From: Azohydromonas australica DSM 1124
GTDB taxonomy: Bacteria; Pseudomonadota; Gammaproteobacteria; Burkholderiales; Burkholderiaceae_C
Assembly (NCBI RefSeq): GCF_000430725.1
Contig: NZ_AUMO01000082.1
Span: 1 to 36,444, forward strand
Length of the DNA stretch: 36,444 nucleotides
Reading direction: 5' to 3'
The position numbers and the translations under genes were made by a program. This document shows positions 27,567 through 36,444 of the stretch, piece by piece. A model generated the notes under the pieces. That model searched no databases. It was not told the DNA's origin and worked only from the letters and a program-made list of their open reading frames with translations. Position 1 is the stretch's first letter. The number at the start of each line of letters is the position of its first letter.

Positions 27567-28524
27567 CTAAATGACATGGGGCCGCGGCGCTACGCTGCCG
27601 GCGGCCAGTCGGCTGCGCTGGCGGCGCAGGTGCACGAAGCGCACGATCGCGGCGGCCAGGTCCTCGTCGCTGGCCAGCTCCAGCGTGTCCACGCCGGCCT
27701 GCGCCAGGCCGGTGCGCAGCTCGGCTTCGCGTCGCCGCGCCACGTTGGCGAAGCGTTGGCGAAAGCCTCTGGAATGCGTGTCCACCATCAGCTGCTCGCC
27801 GGTCTCGGCGTCCTGGATGTAGACCATGCCCAGGTCGGGCAGCTCCAGCTCCAGCGGGTCGTACAGCCGCACGGCGATCACCTCGTGGCGCAGCGCCAGC
27901 GCCGACAGCGGCTCGCTCCAGCCCGGCTCGCTGAAGAAGTCCGACAGCACGAACACCAGCGAGCGTCGGCGCAGCTGCTGCAGCGCGCCCTGCAGCAGTT
28001 CGTGCAGCTGCGTGCCCTGCGGCATGGCCACCGGCGCGGGGCGGTTCATGAGCCGCTGCAGCAGCTCCAGCACCTGCATCCGCCCGCTGCGCGCGGGCAG
28101 CACGGTGTCCACGCGGCTGCCGTAGAGCAGGGCGCCGACGCGGTTGCCCCGGCGCGCCAGCAGCCGCGCGATCACGGCCGTGAAGTCGATGCCCACCTGC
28201 GCCTTGCTGCGCCGGCGCGAGCCGAAGTGCACCGAGGGGCTGAGGTCGAGCAGGAACCAGGCGGCGATGTCGCGGTCCTCGGTGTACTCGCGCACGTAGG
28301 GCTGCTGCAGCCGCGCCGTGACGTTCCAGTCGATGCGGCGCACGTCGTCGTGGTGCTGGTACTCGCGCAGGTCCGCCAAGTCCAGCCCTTCGCCGCGGAA
28401 GAGGGTGCGGTAGTCGCCCTGGAGCCAGCCGTCGAGGCGGCGGATGGTGCTCCACTCCAGGCGCCGCAGCAGCGCCTCGGCGTTGGCGCCGGGCAGGTCC
28501 GGCACCGTGGCGGCGGGGTTGCGC

Positions 28525-28532
<8 letters not shown>
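27567..28532 (-). CDS. DUF58 domain protein
   Basis: A 321-residue soluble protein of the DUF58 family, which has a VWA-like fold and almost always accompanies MoxR. The signature is RIDWNVTARLQQPYVREYTEDRD, preceded by LADLREYQHHDDVR and followed by AAWFLLDLSPSVHFG. LVFVLSDFFSEPGW lies near the middle. The ATG at 28532 overlaps the moxR stop by eight bases, showing translational coupling. A start three codons earlier is possible. The function is inferred only from the company it keeps, as an adaptor or substrate-presenting partner of the MoxR ATPase. Confidence 0.9.
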
Positions 28533-29532
<1,000 letters not shown>

Positions 29533-29620
29533 TCGAATCCTCCCGTGGGAAATGGACGTGGTGGGGAAGCCGGTTGAGGAAGCGGGCCGGCGCCACCGCG
29601 GCCGGCCCGCGCAGGGGATG

Positions 29621-30706
29621 TCAGAAGGGCGGCAGCCCGGCGCCGCCGGCGGCGTTCTCGATCGGCACGGCGAAGCCGATGCCCACGAAGAAGCGCTGCT
29701 GTACCGGGTTGAGGATGGCCGTGACGATGCCCACCACCTCGCCGTCGTCGGTGACCAGCGGGCCGCCGGAGCTGCCCGGGTTGGCCATGGCATCGAACTG
29801 GATCAGGTTGGAGAGCACCTGCTTGCCTTCGGGCGAGCGGAACTCGCGCTTGAGCCCGGAAACCACGCCCGCCGACACCGTGGGCCCGATGCCGAAGGGG
29901 AAGCCCACGGCCGTGACGCGCTCGCCGGGCTTGAGATCTGCCGTGGAGCGCAGCGTGGCGGCCTGCAGGTCGTCGGGGATGCGCTGCGCGCGCAGCACCG
30001 CCAGGTCGTTCTCGGGCATGACGTTGACCACCGTGGCCTCCGACTCCAGCCCGTCGGAGAACACCACCTGCACCCGGCGCGCGCCGCTGACCACGTGCAG
30101 GTTGGTCAGGATCAGCCCGCTGTCCACGATCACCACGCCGCTGCCCACGCCGACCTCGTTGCCATGGCTCGGGCTCTCGCCCCCCACGCCCTTCTTGCTG
30201 GGGTCGGGCTTGGCCACGCCGTTGTTCGGACCGCTGCCGGCGGCGGCGTCGGCCGGGCCGTCGTCGTCCAGCCCCACCACGCGCACCACCGAGCCGCGGA
30301 TCTTGTCGTAGGCCTTGGCGGTGGGCGAGGGCAGCGGCTGGGTTTCGAGCGCCTTGCGCACCGCGGCGTCGATGTGCTTTTGCGTGATCACCTGCGCCGC
30401 CGGGCGCGAGGCCTCCCACAGCACCACCGGGCCGCCCAGCAGCAGCGCGCCGGCCAGCGCCCAGCCCCAAGCTGGCAGCACCAAGGCGCGGCGCCGCTTG
30501 GGCGTCGAAGTCTTGGAGGTGTCGGGAGAGCCGGGAGGGGAGGCGAGTGGGGAGGCGGCAGTCGCGGCGGCGGGGGCTGCGGAAGCTCGGCCTGGGGGTG
30601 CAGCGGCCGGCTGGCCGGGCGCGGGTTCAGTCCGATCCACCTCCGGCGGGCGCACCCGGCTGGAGTGGCTGTAAAGCGGTGTCCGGTTCGACCTGCGCCC
30701 GTTCAT
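29621..30706 (-). CDS. Membrane-anchored S1C serine protease (DegP/DegS-like) without PDZ domain
   Basis: A 361-residue trypsin-like protease. The first about 70 residues are Pro/Ala/Ser-rich and presumably cytoplasmic. Basic residues RRR and one transmembrane segment (about 74-97, LVLPAWGWALAGALLLGGPVV) follow. The protease domain then has its triad at His204 (LTNLHVVSG), Asp234 (ENDLAVL) and Ser313 (NPGSSGGP). The oxyanion motif is GSSGG where most relatives have GNSGG. No PDZ domain follows, since the protein ends about 48 residues after the serine. A Gly/Asp/Lys-rich insertion (about 147-185) lies ahead of the strand leading to the His. It is the first gene of the MoxR operon. The ATG at 30706 was chosen over one 12 codons upstream because MNGRRSNR gives a normal positive-inside start. 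Confidence 0.88.
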   Translation of the reverse strand: MNGRRSNRTPLYSHSSRVRPPEVDRTEPAPGQPAAAPPGRASAAPAAATAASPLASPPGSPDTSKTSTPKRRRALVLPAWGWALAGALLLGGPVVLWEASRPAAQVITQKHIDAAVRKALETQPLPSPTAKAYDKIRGSVVRVVGLDDDGPADAAAGSGPNNGVAKPDPSKKGVGGESPSHGNEVGVGSGVVIVDSGLILTNLHVVSGARRVQVVFSDGLESEATVVNVMPENDLAVLRAQRIPDDLQAATLRSTADLKPGERVTAVGFPFGIGPTVSAGVVSGLKREFRSPEGKQVLSNLIQFDAMANPGSSGGPLVTDDGEVVGIVTAILNPVQQRFFVGIGFAVPIENAAGGAGLPPF

Positions 30707-30777
30707 CTGCGCCCCCTGCTCTATGCAGCAATGCGGCCCCACGGTAGCACGATCCTCGCTCAGGCATCATCGGACGC

Positions 30778-31617
30778 ATGGGTTACGCCGCTTTGCCGTG
30801 GGTTGACACCCACTGTCATCTGGATGCCGACGAATTCGAAGCCGATCGCGACGCGGTGGTGCAGCGCGCACGCGATGCCTCCATCCAGCAAATCGTGATC
30901 CCGGCGGTGGCGCCGGCGAACTTCGAAACCGTGCGCGCGCTGGCGCAGTTCCACGGGCTGGGCTACGCGCTGGGCATCCATCCTATGTATGTGCAGGGTG
31001 CCGGCGCGCAGGCGCTGCAGTCCTTGCAGGACGCGTTACGGCAGCACCGCGGCGACCCGCGCCTGGTGGCGGTAGGCGAGATCGGGCTGGACTTCTTCGT
31101 GCCCGGCCTGGACCGCGCGCTGCAGGAGGACGTGCTGGCCGGGCAGTTGGCGCTGGCGCGCGAGCACGGGCTGCCGGTGCTGCTGCACAGCCGCCGCGCG
31201 GTGGACCGGCTGCTGATGCACCTGCGCCGCGCCGGCGTGAACGGCGGCATCGCGCACGCCTTCAACGGCAGCGCGCAGCAGGCGCGCGCCTTCCTGGACC
31301 TGGGCTTCAGGCTGGGTTTTGGCGGCGCCATGACCTTCGAGCGTGCGCTGCAGATCCGGCGCCTGGCTGCCGAGCTGCCGGCCGACGCGCTGGTGCTGGA
31401 GACCGACGCGCCCGACATCCCGCCGCAGTGGCTTTATCGCAAGGCCGCCGAGCGCGCCGAAGGTGCGGCCATCGGCGCTCGCAACGAGCCGGCCGAGCTG
31501 CCGCGCATCGCGCTGGCGCTGGCCGGGCTGCGCGGCTGGTCGGCCGAGGAGACCGCGGCCGTGACCGCCGCCAACGCCCGGGCCGCGCTGCCGCGGCTCG
31601 CGCCGCTGATGCCCTGA
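30778..31617 (+). CDS. TatD-family metal-dependent hydrolase
   Basis: A 279-residue TIM-barrel hydrolase of the TatD family, whose members act as DNases or related phosphoesterases. Metal ligands are visible in DTHCHLD (His12, His14), VGEIGLDFF (Glu), LHSRRA (His), AHAFNGS (His) and LETDAPDIPP (Asp). The GIHPMYV motif is typical of the YjjV-like branch. The length is normal for the family. It is divergent from the protease gene across 71 bases, and the spermidine-synthase-like gene follows after 78 bases. Confidence 0.93.
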   Translation: MGYAALPWVDTHCHLDADEFEADRDAVVQRARDASIQQIVIPAVAPANFETVRALAQFHGLGYALGIHPMYVQGAGAQALQSLQDALRQHRGDPRLVAVGEIGLDFFVPGLDRALQEDVLAGQLALAREHGLPVLLHSRRAVDRLLMHLRRAGVNGGIAHAFNGSAQQARAFLDLGFRLGFGGAMTFERALQIRRLAAELPADALVLETDAPDIPPQWLYRKAAERAEGAAIGARNEPAELPRIALALAGLRGWSAEETAAVTAANARAALPRLAPLMP

Positions 31618-31695
31618 GCGCGGCGCCCCGGCCCGGCCCGGCCCGGCGAGGCACACTCCCGGCCCTTTCCCTACAAGCGCAGCGAGATCCCCCAC

Positions 31696-32469
31696 ATGGC
31701 CAGCAAGAAGACCCCGGCGCGCCAGGCGCAGGCCGGCGCCACCATTTCCGAGTACGCCGGCGTGCGTTACCTGCACCTGGGCACGGAGTGGGTGCAGGGC
31801 GCGATGCGCGTGCGCAAGCCGCAGCAGATCGAGCTCGAATACGTGCAGCGCATGATGGCCTGGATGCTGTGGCGTCCCAGCGCCGAAGTGGCGCAGGGGC
31901 AGGCGGTGCAGCTGGGCCTGGGCGCCGGCGCCATCACCCGCTTCTGCCACCAGGCGCTCAAGATGAAGACCACCGCCGTGGAGCTCAACGCCACGGTCAT
32001 CGACGCCTGCAAGCTGTGGTTCCACCTGCCCGATGACGACGCACGGCTGACGGTGCTGCACGAGGATGCCGCGCGCTGGGTGGCCGACCCGGCGCACCTG
32101 GGCACGGTGGAGGTGCTCAATGTGGACCTCTACGACCACGAGGCCGCCGCGCCGGTGCTCGACGACGAGGACTTCTACGCCCGCTGCCGCGGCGTGCTGG
32201 CCGACGGCGGGCTCATGACGGTCAACCTCTTCGGCCGCGACGCGAGCTTCGAGCAGAGCGCCGCGCGCATCGCCGCCGCCTTCGGGCTGGAGCAGGTCTG
32301 GAACCTCGCGCCCACCAAGGAGGGCAACACCATCGTCGTGGCCGCCCGCGGCGTGGTCGTGCCCGACCGCGACACGCTCATCGCCCGCGCCGAGCACATC
32401 CGCGAACGCTTCGGCCTGCCGGCGCCCAAGTGGCTGAAGCTGGTGCGGCCGCTGCGGCTGCCGGGCTGA
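31696..32469 (+). CDS. Spermidine synthase-like methyltransferase-fold protein
   Basis: A 257-residue protein with the Rossmann fold of spermidine synthases and SAM-dependent methyltransferases. The nucleotide-binding glycine motif is QLGLGAGAITRFCHQAL, TTAVELNATVIDACKLWF follows, and LHEDAARWV and VLNVDLYDHEA provide the next acidic motifs. The N-terminal beta domain of true SpeE proteins is shortened, and the canonical catalytic DSTDP-type motif is replaced by DLYDHEA. Genuine aminopropyl transfer is therefore uncertain. The Lys/Ala-rich start and ATG at 31696 fit the reading. No polyamine genes adjoin it. Confidence 0.82.
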   Translation: MASKKTPARQAQAGATISEYAGVRYLHLGTEWVQGAMRVRKPQQIELEYVQRMMAWMLWRPSAEVAQGQAVQLGLGAGAITRFCHQALKMKTTAVELNATVIDACKLWFHLPDDDARLTVLHEDAARWVADPAHLGTVEVLNVDLYDHEAAAPVLDDEDFYARCRGVLADGGLMTVNLFGRDASFEQSAARIAAAFGLEQVWNLAPTKEGNTIVVAARGVVVPDRDTLIARAEHIRERFGLPAPKWLKLVRPLRLPG

Positions 32470-32586
32470 GCCGCGCCGGGGCCGTCGCGGCCTCGTCTCC
32501 TGGGCTTGCGCTTACGTGGAATCCACACAAAAGCGCCGAGGGCGATTCCTAGAATCCGCCCAACTTTCGGTACAGGAGACACAACC

Positions 32587-33060
32587 GTGAAGATAAAAAG
32601 TCAGAAGGACTTCTGGTCTGGACTGATGTTCGTCGCCGTGGGCCTGGGCTTCGCCTGGGGTGCGACGAACTACAGCTTCGGCGTAGCGGCCCGCCCGGGG
32701 CCGGGCTACTTTCCCTTTGGCCTTGGCCTGCTGATGGCCATCCTCGGTGGAGTAGTCCTGTTCAACTCGTTGGTCGTCGAGACCGAAGACGGCGACCCCA
32801 TCGGCGCCTTCGCCTGGAAGCCACTGCTGATCATCGTCGGCTCCGTCGTGGTGTTCGGAGCCCTGCTGCCGCGCCTGGGCATGATCATCTCGTTGCCCGT
32901 GCTGGTGTTGATGTCGGCCAGCGCCAGCGACGAGTTCAAGCTCAAGGAGGCGCTGCTCAACGCGGTGATCCTCACCGTGGGCAGCTGGGCCATCTTCATC
33001 TACGGACTGAATCTCACCATCCCGCTGTGGCCTGAACTCGGCGCGGCCACCGGAGGCTGA
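32587..33060 (+). CDS. tctB: Tripartite tricarboxylate transporter small membrane subunit TctB
   Basis: A 157-residue protein with four hydrophobic segments, matching TctB, the small membrane subunit of TTT-type secondary transporters for carboxylates. Family features are SQKDFWSGLMFVAVGLGFAW near the start and the RPGPGYFPFGLGLLMAILG segment. GTG at 32587 is the start, supported by CAGGAG about 9 bases upstream; no ATG fits. TAGAAT at 32550-32555 is a possible -10 box, but no good -35 was seen. tctA begins four bases after the stop, so they form an operon. No tctC binding-protein gene is adjacent. Confidence 0.93.
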   Translation: MKIKSQKDFWSGLMFVAVGLGFAWGATNYSFGVAARPGPGYFPFGLGLLMAILGGVVLFNSLVVETEDGDPIGAFAWKPLLIIVGSVVVFGALLPRLGMIISLPVLVLMSASASDEFKLKEALLNAVILTVGSWAIFIYGLNLTIPLWPELGAATGG

Positions 33061-33064
33061 TCGC

Positions 33065-34579
33065 ATGGAACTGTTCGACAACCTGGCGCTGGGCTTCCAG
33101 ACCGCCTTCACCTTCAGCAACCTTCTCTGGGCGCTGGGCGGTGCCATCCTGGGCACGCTCATCGGCGTGCTGCCGGGCCTGGGCCCGGTGGCGACCATCG
33201 CGATGCTGCTGCCCAGCATCTACTCGCTGGACGCCACGCCGGCGCTGATCATGCTGGCGGGCATCTACTACGGCGCGCAGTACGGCGGCTCCACCACCGC
33301 CATCCTGATCAACGTGCCGGGCGAGTCGAGCTCGGTGGTGACGGCCATCGACGGCTACACCATGGCGCGCAAGGGCCGCGCGGGCGCGGCGCTGGCCGCC
33401 GCCGGCCTGGGCTCGTTCTTCGCCGGTTGCGTGGGTACTGTCGTCATCGCTGCCTTCGCGCCGCCGCTGACCGAGCTGGCCTTCAAGTTCGGCCCGGCCG
33501 AGTACTTCTCGCTGATGGTGCTGGGCCTCATCGGTGCGGTGGTGCTGGCCTCGGGCTCGCTGGTCAAGGCCATCTCCATGATCCTGCTGGGCCTGCTGCT
33601 GGGCCAGATCAACACCGACGTGATCTCGGGCGTGCCGCGCTACAGCTTCGACATCCCTGAGCTCACCGACGGCATCAACTTCGTGGCCATCGCCATGGGC
33701 GTGTTCGGCTTCGGCGAGATCATCTCCAACCTGGGCCGCCCTGCCGAGCACCGCGAGGTCTTCACCAAGAGCGTGAGCGGCCTGTGGCCGACCAAGCAGG
33801 ACTTCAAGGACGCCTTCCCGGCCGTGCTGCGCGGCACGGCGCTGGGCTCGATCTTGGGCGTGCTGCCCGGCGGCGGCGCCCTGCTGTCCTCGTTCGCCGC
33901 CTACACGGTGGAGAAGAAGACCCGCGGCCGTCCCGGCGAGGTGCCTTTCGGCCAGGGCAACATCCGCGGCGTGGCCGGCCCCGAGGCCGCCAACAACGCC
34001 GGTGCGCAGACCAGCTTCATCCCGATGCTCACGCTGGGCATCCCGCCCAACGCCGTGATGGCGCTGATGGTGGGCGCCATGACCATCAAGGGCATCCAGC
34101 CAGGCCCGCAGGTCATGACCAGCAACCCCGAGCTGTTCTGGGGCCTGATCGCCTCGATGTGGATCGGCAACCTGATGCTGGTGATCCTGAACCTGCCGCT
34201 CATCGGCATCTGGATCAAGCTGCTGACGGTGCCCTACCGCTTCCTGTTCCCGGCCATCATGAGCTTCTGCGCCATCGGCCTGTACACGCTCAACAACAAC
34301 AACTTCGACGTCTACTTTGCTGCGATCTTTGGCGTGGTGGGCTACCTCTTCTACAAGCTCGGCTGCGAACCCGCGCCGCTGCTGCTGGGCTTCATCCTGG
34401 GCCCGATGATGGAAGAGAACCTGCGCCGCGCGCTGCTGCTGTCGCGCGGCGACTGGACCACCTTCATGTCGCGTCCGCTCTCGGCCGGGCTGCTGCTGGC
34501 GGCGCTGCTGATGATCATCGTGGTCATGCTGCCGTCCATCAAGAACAAGCGCGAGGTGGCGTTCCAGGACGCGGACTGA
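33065..34579 (+). CDS. tctA: Tripartite tricarboxylate transporter large membrane subunit TctA
   Basis: A 504-residue polytopic protein with about ten to twelve hydrophobic segments, the large membrane subunit that moves the carboxylate with cation symport. The signature segments are GTLIGVLPGLGPVATIAMLLP, YYGAQYGGSTTAILINVPGE, the mid-protein GVLPGGGALLSSFAAYTVEK with GPEAANNAG, and LGIPPNAVMALMVGAM. It ends VVMLPSIKNKREVAFQDAD. The substrate cannot be read from TctA, because it is set by the partner binding protein. A strong terminator follows 24 bases downstream. Confidence 0.95.
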   Translation: MELFDNLALGFQTAFTFSNLLWALGGAILGTLIGVLPGLGPVATIAMLLPSIYSLDATPALIMLAGIYYGAQYGGSTTAILINVPGESSSVVTAIDGYTMARKGRAGAALAAAGLGSFFAGCVGTVVIAAFAPPLTELAFKFGPAEYFSLMVLGLIGAVVLASGSLVKAISMILLGLLLGQINTDVISGVPRYSFDIPELTDGINFVAIAMGVFGFGEIISNLGRPAEHREVFTKSVSGLWPTKQDFKDAFPAVLRGTALGSILGVLPGGGALLSSFAAYTVEKKTRGRPGEVPFGQGNIRGVAGPEAANNAGAQTSFIPMLTLGIPPNAVMALMVGAMTIKGIQPGPQVMTSNPELFWGLIASMWIGNLMLVILNLPLIGIWIKLLTVPYRFLFPAIMSFCAIGLYTLNNNNFDVYFAAIFGVVGYLFYKLGCEPAPLLLGFILGPMMEENLRRALLLSRGDWTTFMSRPLSAGLLLAALLMIIVVMLPSIKNKREVAFQDAD

Positions 34580-34603
34580 CGTCCAGCGACCTGCTCCAAC
34601 CCG

Positions 34604-34629
34604 AAGGGCCGCCGCGTGCGGCCCTTTTT
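34604..34629 (+). terminator. Intrinsic terminator after tctA
   Basis: AAGGGCCGC (34604-34612) and GCGGCCCTT (34618-34626) form a 9-bp stem with a five-base loop. The T-run spans 34625-34629. It separates tctBA from the following gene. Confidence 0.88.
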
Positions 34630-34701
34630 CTTCTCGGGCGCGGAAAGGGAAGGCACGCGCGGTGCCCACAATCGGTACAGCCACGACCCAGGAGCCGCGC
34701 G

Positions 34702-36318
34702 ATGTTCGACTACCGCAATCCCTACCCGACGCCGCGCCTGCCGGTGTTCGCGCGCAACGTGGTGGCCACCTCGCACCTGCTGGCCGCACAGGCCGGGCTG
34801 CGCATGCTGGCCGCCGGGGGCAACGCGGTGGACGCGGCCGTCGCCGCCGCGGCGGCGATGACGGTGCTGGAGCCCTGCAGCAACGGCCTGGGCTCGGACG
34901 CCTTCTGCATCCTGTGGGACGGCACCGAGCTGCACGGCCTCAACGCCTCGGGCCGCGCGCCGGCGGCTTGGACACCCGCCTATTTCCATGACCGCTACGG
35001 CGCCGGGGCGGCCACGCCGCCGCGGCGCGGCTGGGACAGCGTCACCGTACCCGGCGCCGTCTCGGCCTGGGCCGCGCTGTCGCAGCGCTTCGGCCGGCTG
35101 CCGCTGGCGCGGGTGCTGGCGCCGGCGATCGACGTGGCCGAGCGCGGCTACGCCGTGCCGGTGGTGGTGCAGCAGAAGTGGGCCGCTGCTGCGGCGTTGC
35201 CCGAGATCGCCTCGCAGCCGGGCTTTGCCGCTGCCTTCCTGCCTTGGGGCAGGGCGCCGCACGTGGGGGAGCGCTTTGCCATGCCGGGCGCTGCGCGCGC
35301 GCTGCGCGCCATCGCCGCCACGGGCGGGCAGGCGCTCTACGGCGGCGAGATCGGGCAGGCGCTGGCGGCCGAGGCGAGGGCAGCCGGGGCCGCGCTCACG
35401 CTTGAGGACCTCGCGGGCTACGCGCCCGAGTGGGTGCAGCCGGTGGGGCAGGACTACCGCGGCTGGCGGCTGCACCAGATCCCGCCCAACGGGCAGGGCC
35501 TGGCGGCGCTGATGGCGCTGGGCATCGTGCAGCACTTCGATCTGCGCGCGCTGGGCCCGGACAGCGCCGAGGCGCAGCACCTGCAGATCGAGGCCATGAA
35601 GCTGGCCTTCGCCGACGTCTACCGCTACGTGGCCGAGCCCGGCTGCATGGAGTGCACGGCCGGGCACCTGCTCGACCCGGACTACCTGGCCGCGCGCGCC
35701 CGGCTCATCGACCCGCAGCGCGCACAGGACTTCGGCCACGGCGAGCCGATGCGCGGCGGCACCATCTATCTCACGGCCGCGGACGAGCAGGGAATGATGG
35801 TGAGCTTCATCCAGAGCAACTACCTGGGCTTCGGCTCCGGCGTGGTGCTGCCGCAGTGGGGCTTGAGCCTGCAGAACCGCGGCCACGCCTTCAGCCTCGA
35901 CGCGGCCAGCCCCAACGTGGTGGCGCCGGGCAAGCGGCCCTTCCACACCATCATTCCCGGCTTCCTCACCCGCGGCGGCGAGCCGGTGATGAGCTTCGGC
36001 GTCATGGGCGCCAACATGCAGCCGCAGGGCCAGCTGCAGACCCTGGTGCGCATGCTCGACCACGGCCAGAACCCGCAGGCAGCGTGCGACGCGCCGCGCT
36101 GGCGCATCCATTCGGGCCTTTCGCTAAACATCGAGTCCGCAATGCCGGTGAGCACCGTGACAGGCTTGCAGGCGCGCGGCCACCGCATCGAAGTGCTGGT
36201 GGACAGCTACCAGGACTTCGGTGCCGGCCAGTTCATCTGGCGCCTGGGTGAGCCCGGTTGCGACGGCTATGTCGCCGCCAGCGATCCGCGCCGCGACGGC
36301 GCGGCAGTGGGCTTCTAA
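34702..36318 (+). CDS. Gamma-glutamyltransferase family protein
   Basis: A 538-residue Ntn-hydrolase-type enzyme of the gamma-glutamyltranspeptidase family, made as a precursor that cuts itself before a threonine. The large-subunit motifs ATSHLLAAQAGLRMLAAGGN and AVDAAVAAAAAMTVLEP are present. The probable nucleophile is Thr354 in GGTIYLTAADEQG. The usual TTH is TIY here, as in some YwrD-like members, so transpeptidase activity on glutathione is not assured. SNYLGFGSGVV, LQNRGHAF and KRPFHTIIPGF match the family's small-subunit signatures. No signal peptide is seen. The ATG at 34702 is preceded by CAGGAG and gives the conserved start MFDYRNPYPTPR. It has its own transcription unit after the tctA terminator. 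Confidence 0.92.
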   Translation: MFDYRNPYPTPRLPVFARNVVATSHLLAAQAGLRMLAAGGNAVDAAVAAAAAMTVLEPCSNGLGSDAFCILWDGTELHGLNASGRAPAAWTPAYFHDRYGAGAATPPRRGWDSVTVPGAVSAWAALSQRFGRLPLARVLAPAIDVAERGYAVPVVVQQKWAAAAALPEIASQPGFAAAFLPWGRAPHVGERFAMPGAARALRAIAATGGQALYGGEIGQALAAEARAAGAALTLEDLAGYAPEWVQPVGQDYRGWRLHQIPPNGQGLAALMALGIVQHFDLRALGPDSAEAQHLQIEAMKLAFADVYRYVAEPGCMECTAGHLLDPDYLAARARLIDPQRAQDFGHGEPMRGGTIYLTAADEQGMMVSFIQSNYLGFGSGVVLPQWGLSLQNRGHAFSLDAASPNVVAPGKRPFHTIIPGFLTRGGEPVMSFGVMGANMQPQGQLQTLVRMLDHGQNPQAACDAPRWRIHSGLSLNIESAMPVSTVTGLQARGHRIEVLVDSYQDFGAGQFIWRLGEPGCDGYVAASDPRRDGAAVGF

Positions 36319-36403
36319 GCTGGACTTTGGCCATTCCCGCGCTGCAAAGGCGAAGCGGCCCGGCTCGTAGACTGACTTCTTTCCCCGGCCAAGGGAGAAG
36401 ACC

Positions 36404-36444
36404 ATGTCTGCTCTGCCGACCCGCTTCGCGCAGGTCATTTTGTG
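36404..36444 (+). CDS. Start of an unidentified gene (cut by window end)
   Basis: An ATG at 36404 is preceded by AAGGGAGAAG, a good Shine-Dalgarno sequence, and starts MSALPTRFAQVIL before the window ends. Thirteen codons are too few to identify the product. The 85 bases between it and the gamma-glutamyltransferase gene show no clear terminator. Confidence 0.5.
   Translation, partial: MSALPTRFAQVIL

Noticed and set aside
33784..34701. An upstream extension of the gamma-glutamyltransferase frame by 306 codons
   Set aside because: The extension is out of frame with tctA, crosses a strong terminator and looks like shadow sequence. The ATG at 34702 has a ribosome site and the conserved N-terminus.

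Overview
The window is GC-rich chromosomal DNA with dense, mostly intact genes on both strands. Several gene types point to a betaproteobacterium of the order Burkholderiales: a tctB-tctA tripartite tricarboxylate transporter pair, a Bug/TctC-type binding domain, DUF3422, a recJ preceded by a COG4255-like gene, and a secreted DUF4148-like protein. I cannot resolve the genus. There are no rRNA, tRNA or CRISPR loci.

Layout. 1-2129 is a decayed region: the end of a transposase runs directly into an RTX/serralysin-type beta-roll gene that has lost its 5' part and carries three frameshifts. 2163-7745 holds housekeeping and stress genes: an alpha/beta hydrolase divergent from an acyl-CoA synthetase, a long Hsp20, a Tas-type aldo/keto reductase and ybaK, closed by a terminator and a REP-like palindrome. 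7937-13384 holds dodecin, a YjdF-type membrane protein, DUF3422, the overlapping plsY-ridA pair, yciO and an RNase AM (YciV/TrpH) gene. 13479-16288 is a tandem pair of PQQ-type sugar dehydrogenases that differ in export signal and N-terminal stalk. An intact IS1182-family element (16468-18099) sits exactly against the recJ stop codon. recJ and its overlapping upstream gene follow, divergent from lolC/E-lolD.

23031-26424 is the most unusual part. After a small secreted protein and a structured intergenic segment comes one 936-codon gene. It joins a signal peptide, an SsuA/TauA-type solute-binding domain, a zinc-peptidase-like domain with HEFCH plus a downstream glutamate, and a complete Bug/TctC-type solute-binding domain. 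I know of no described system with this order of domains, and it is my main candidate for an undescribed function.

26493-30706 (minus strand) is a membrane-stress type operon: S1C serine protease, MoxR AAA+ ATPase, DUF58 protein and a BatA-like VWA protein. The plus strand then carries tatD-like and spermidine-synthase-like genes, tctB-tctA without a neighbouring tctC, a strong terminator, a gamma-glutamyltransferase-family gene, and the first codons of a further gene at the right edge.
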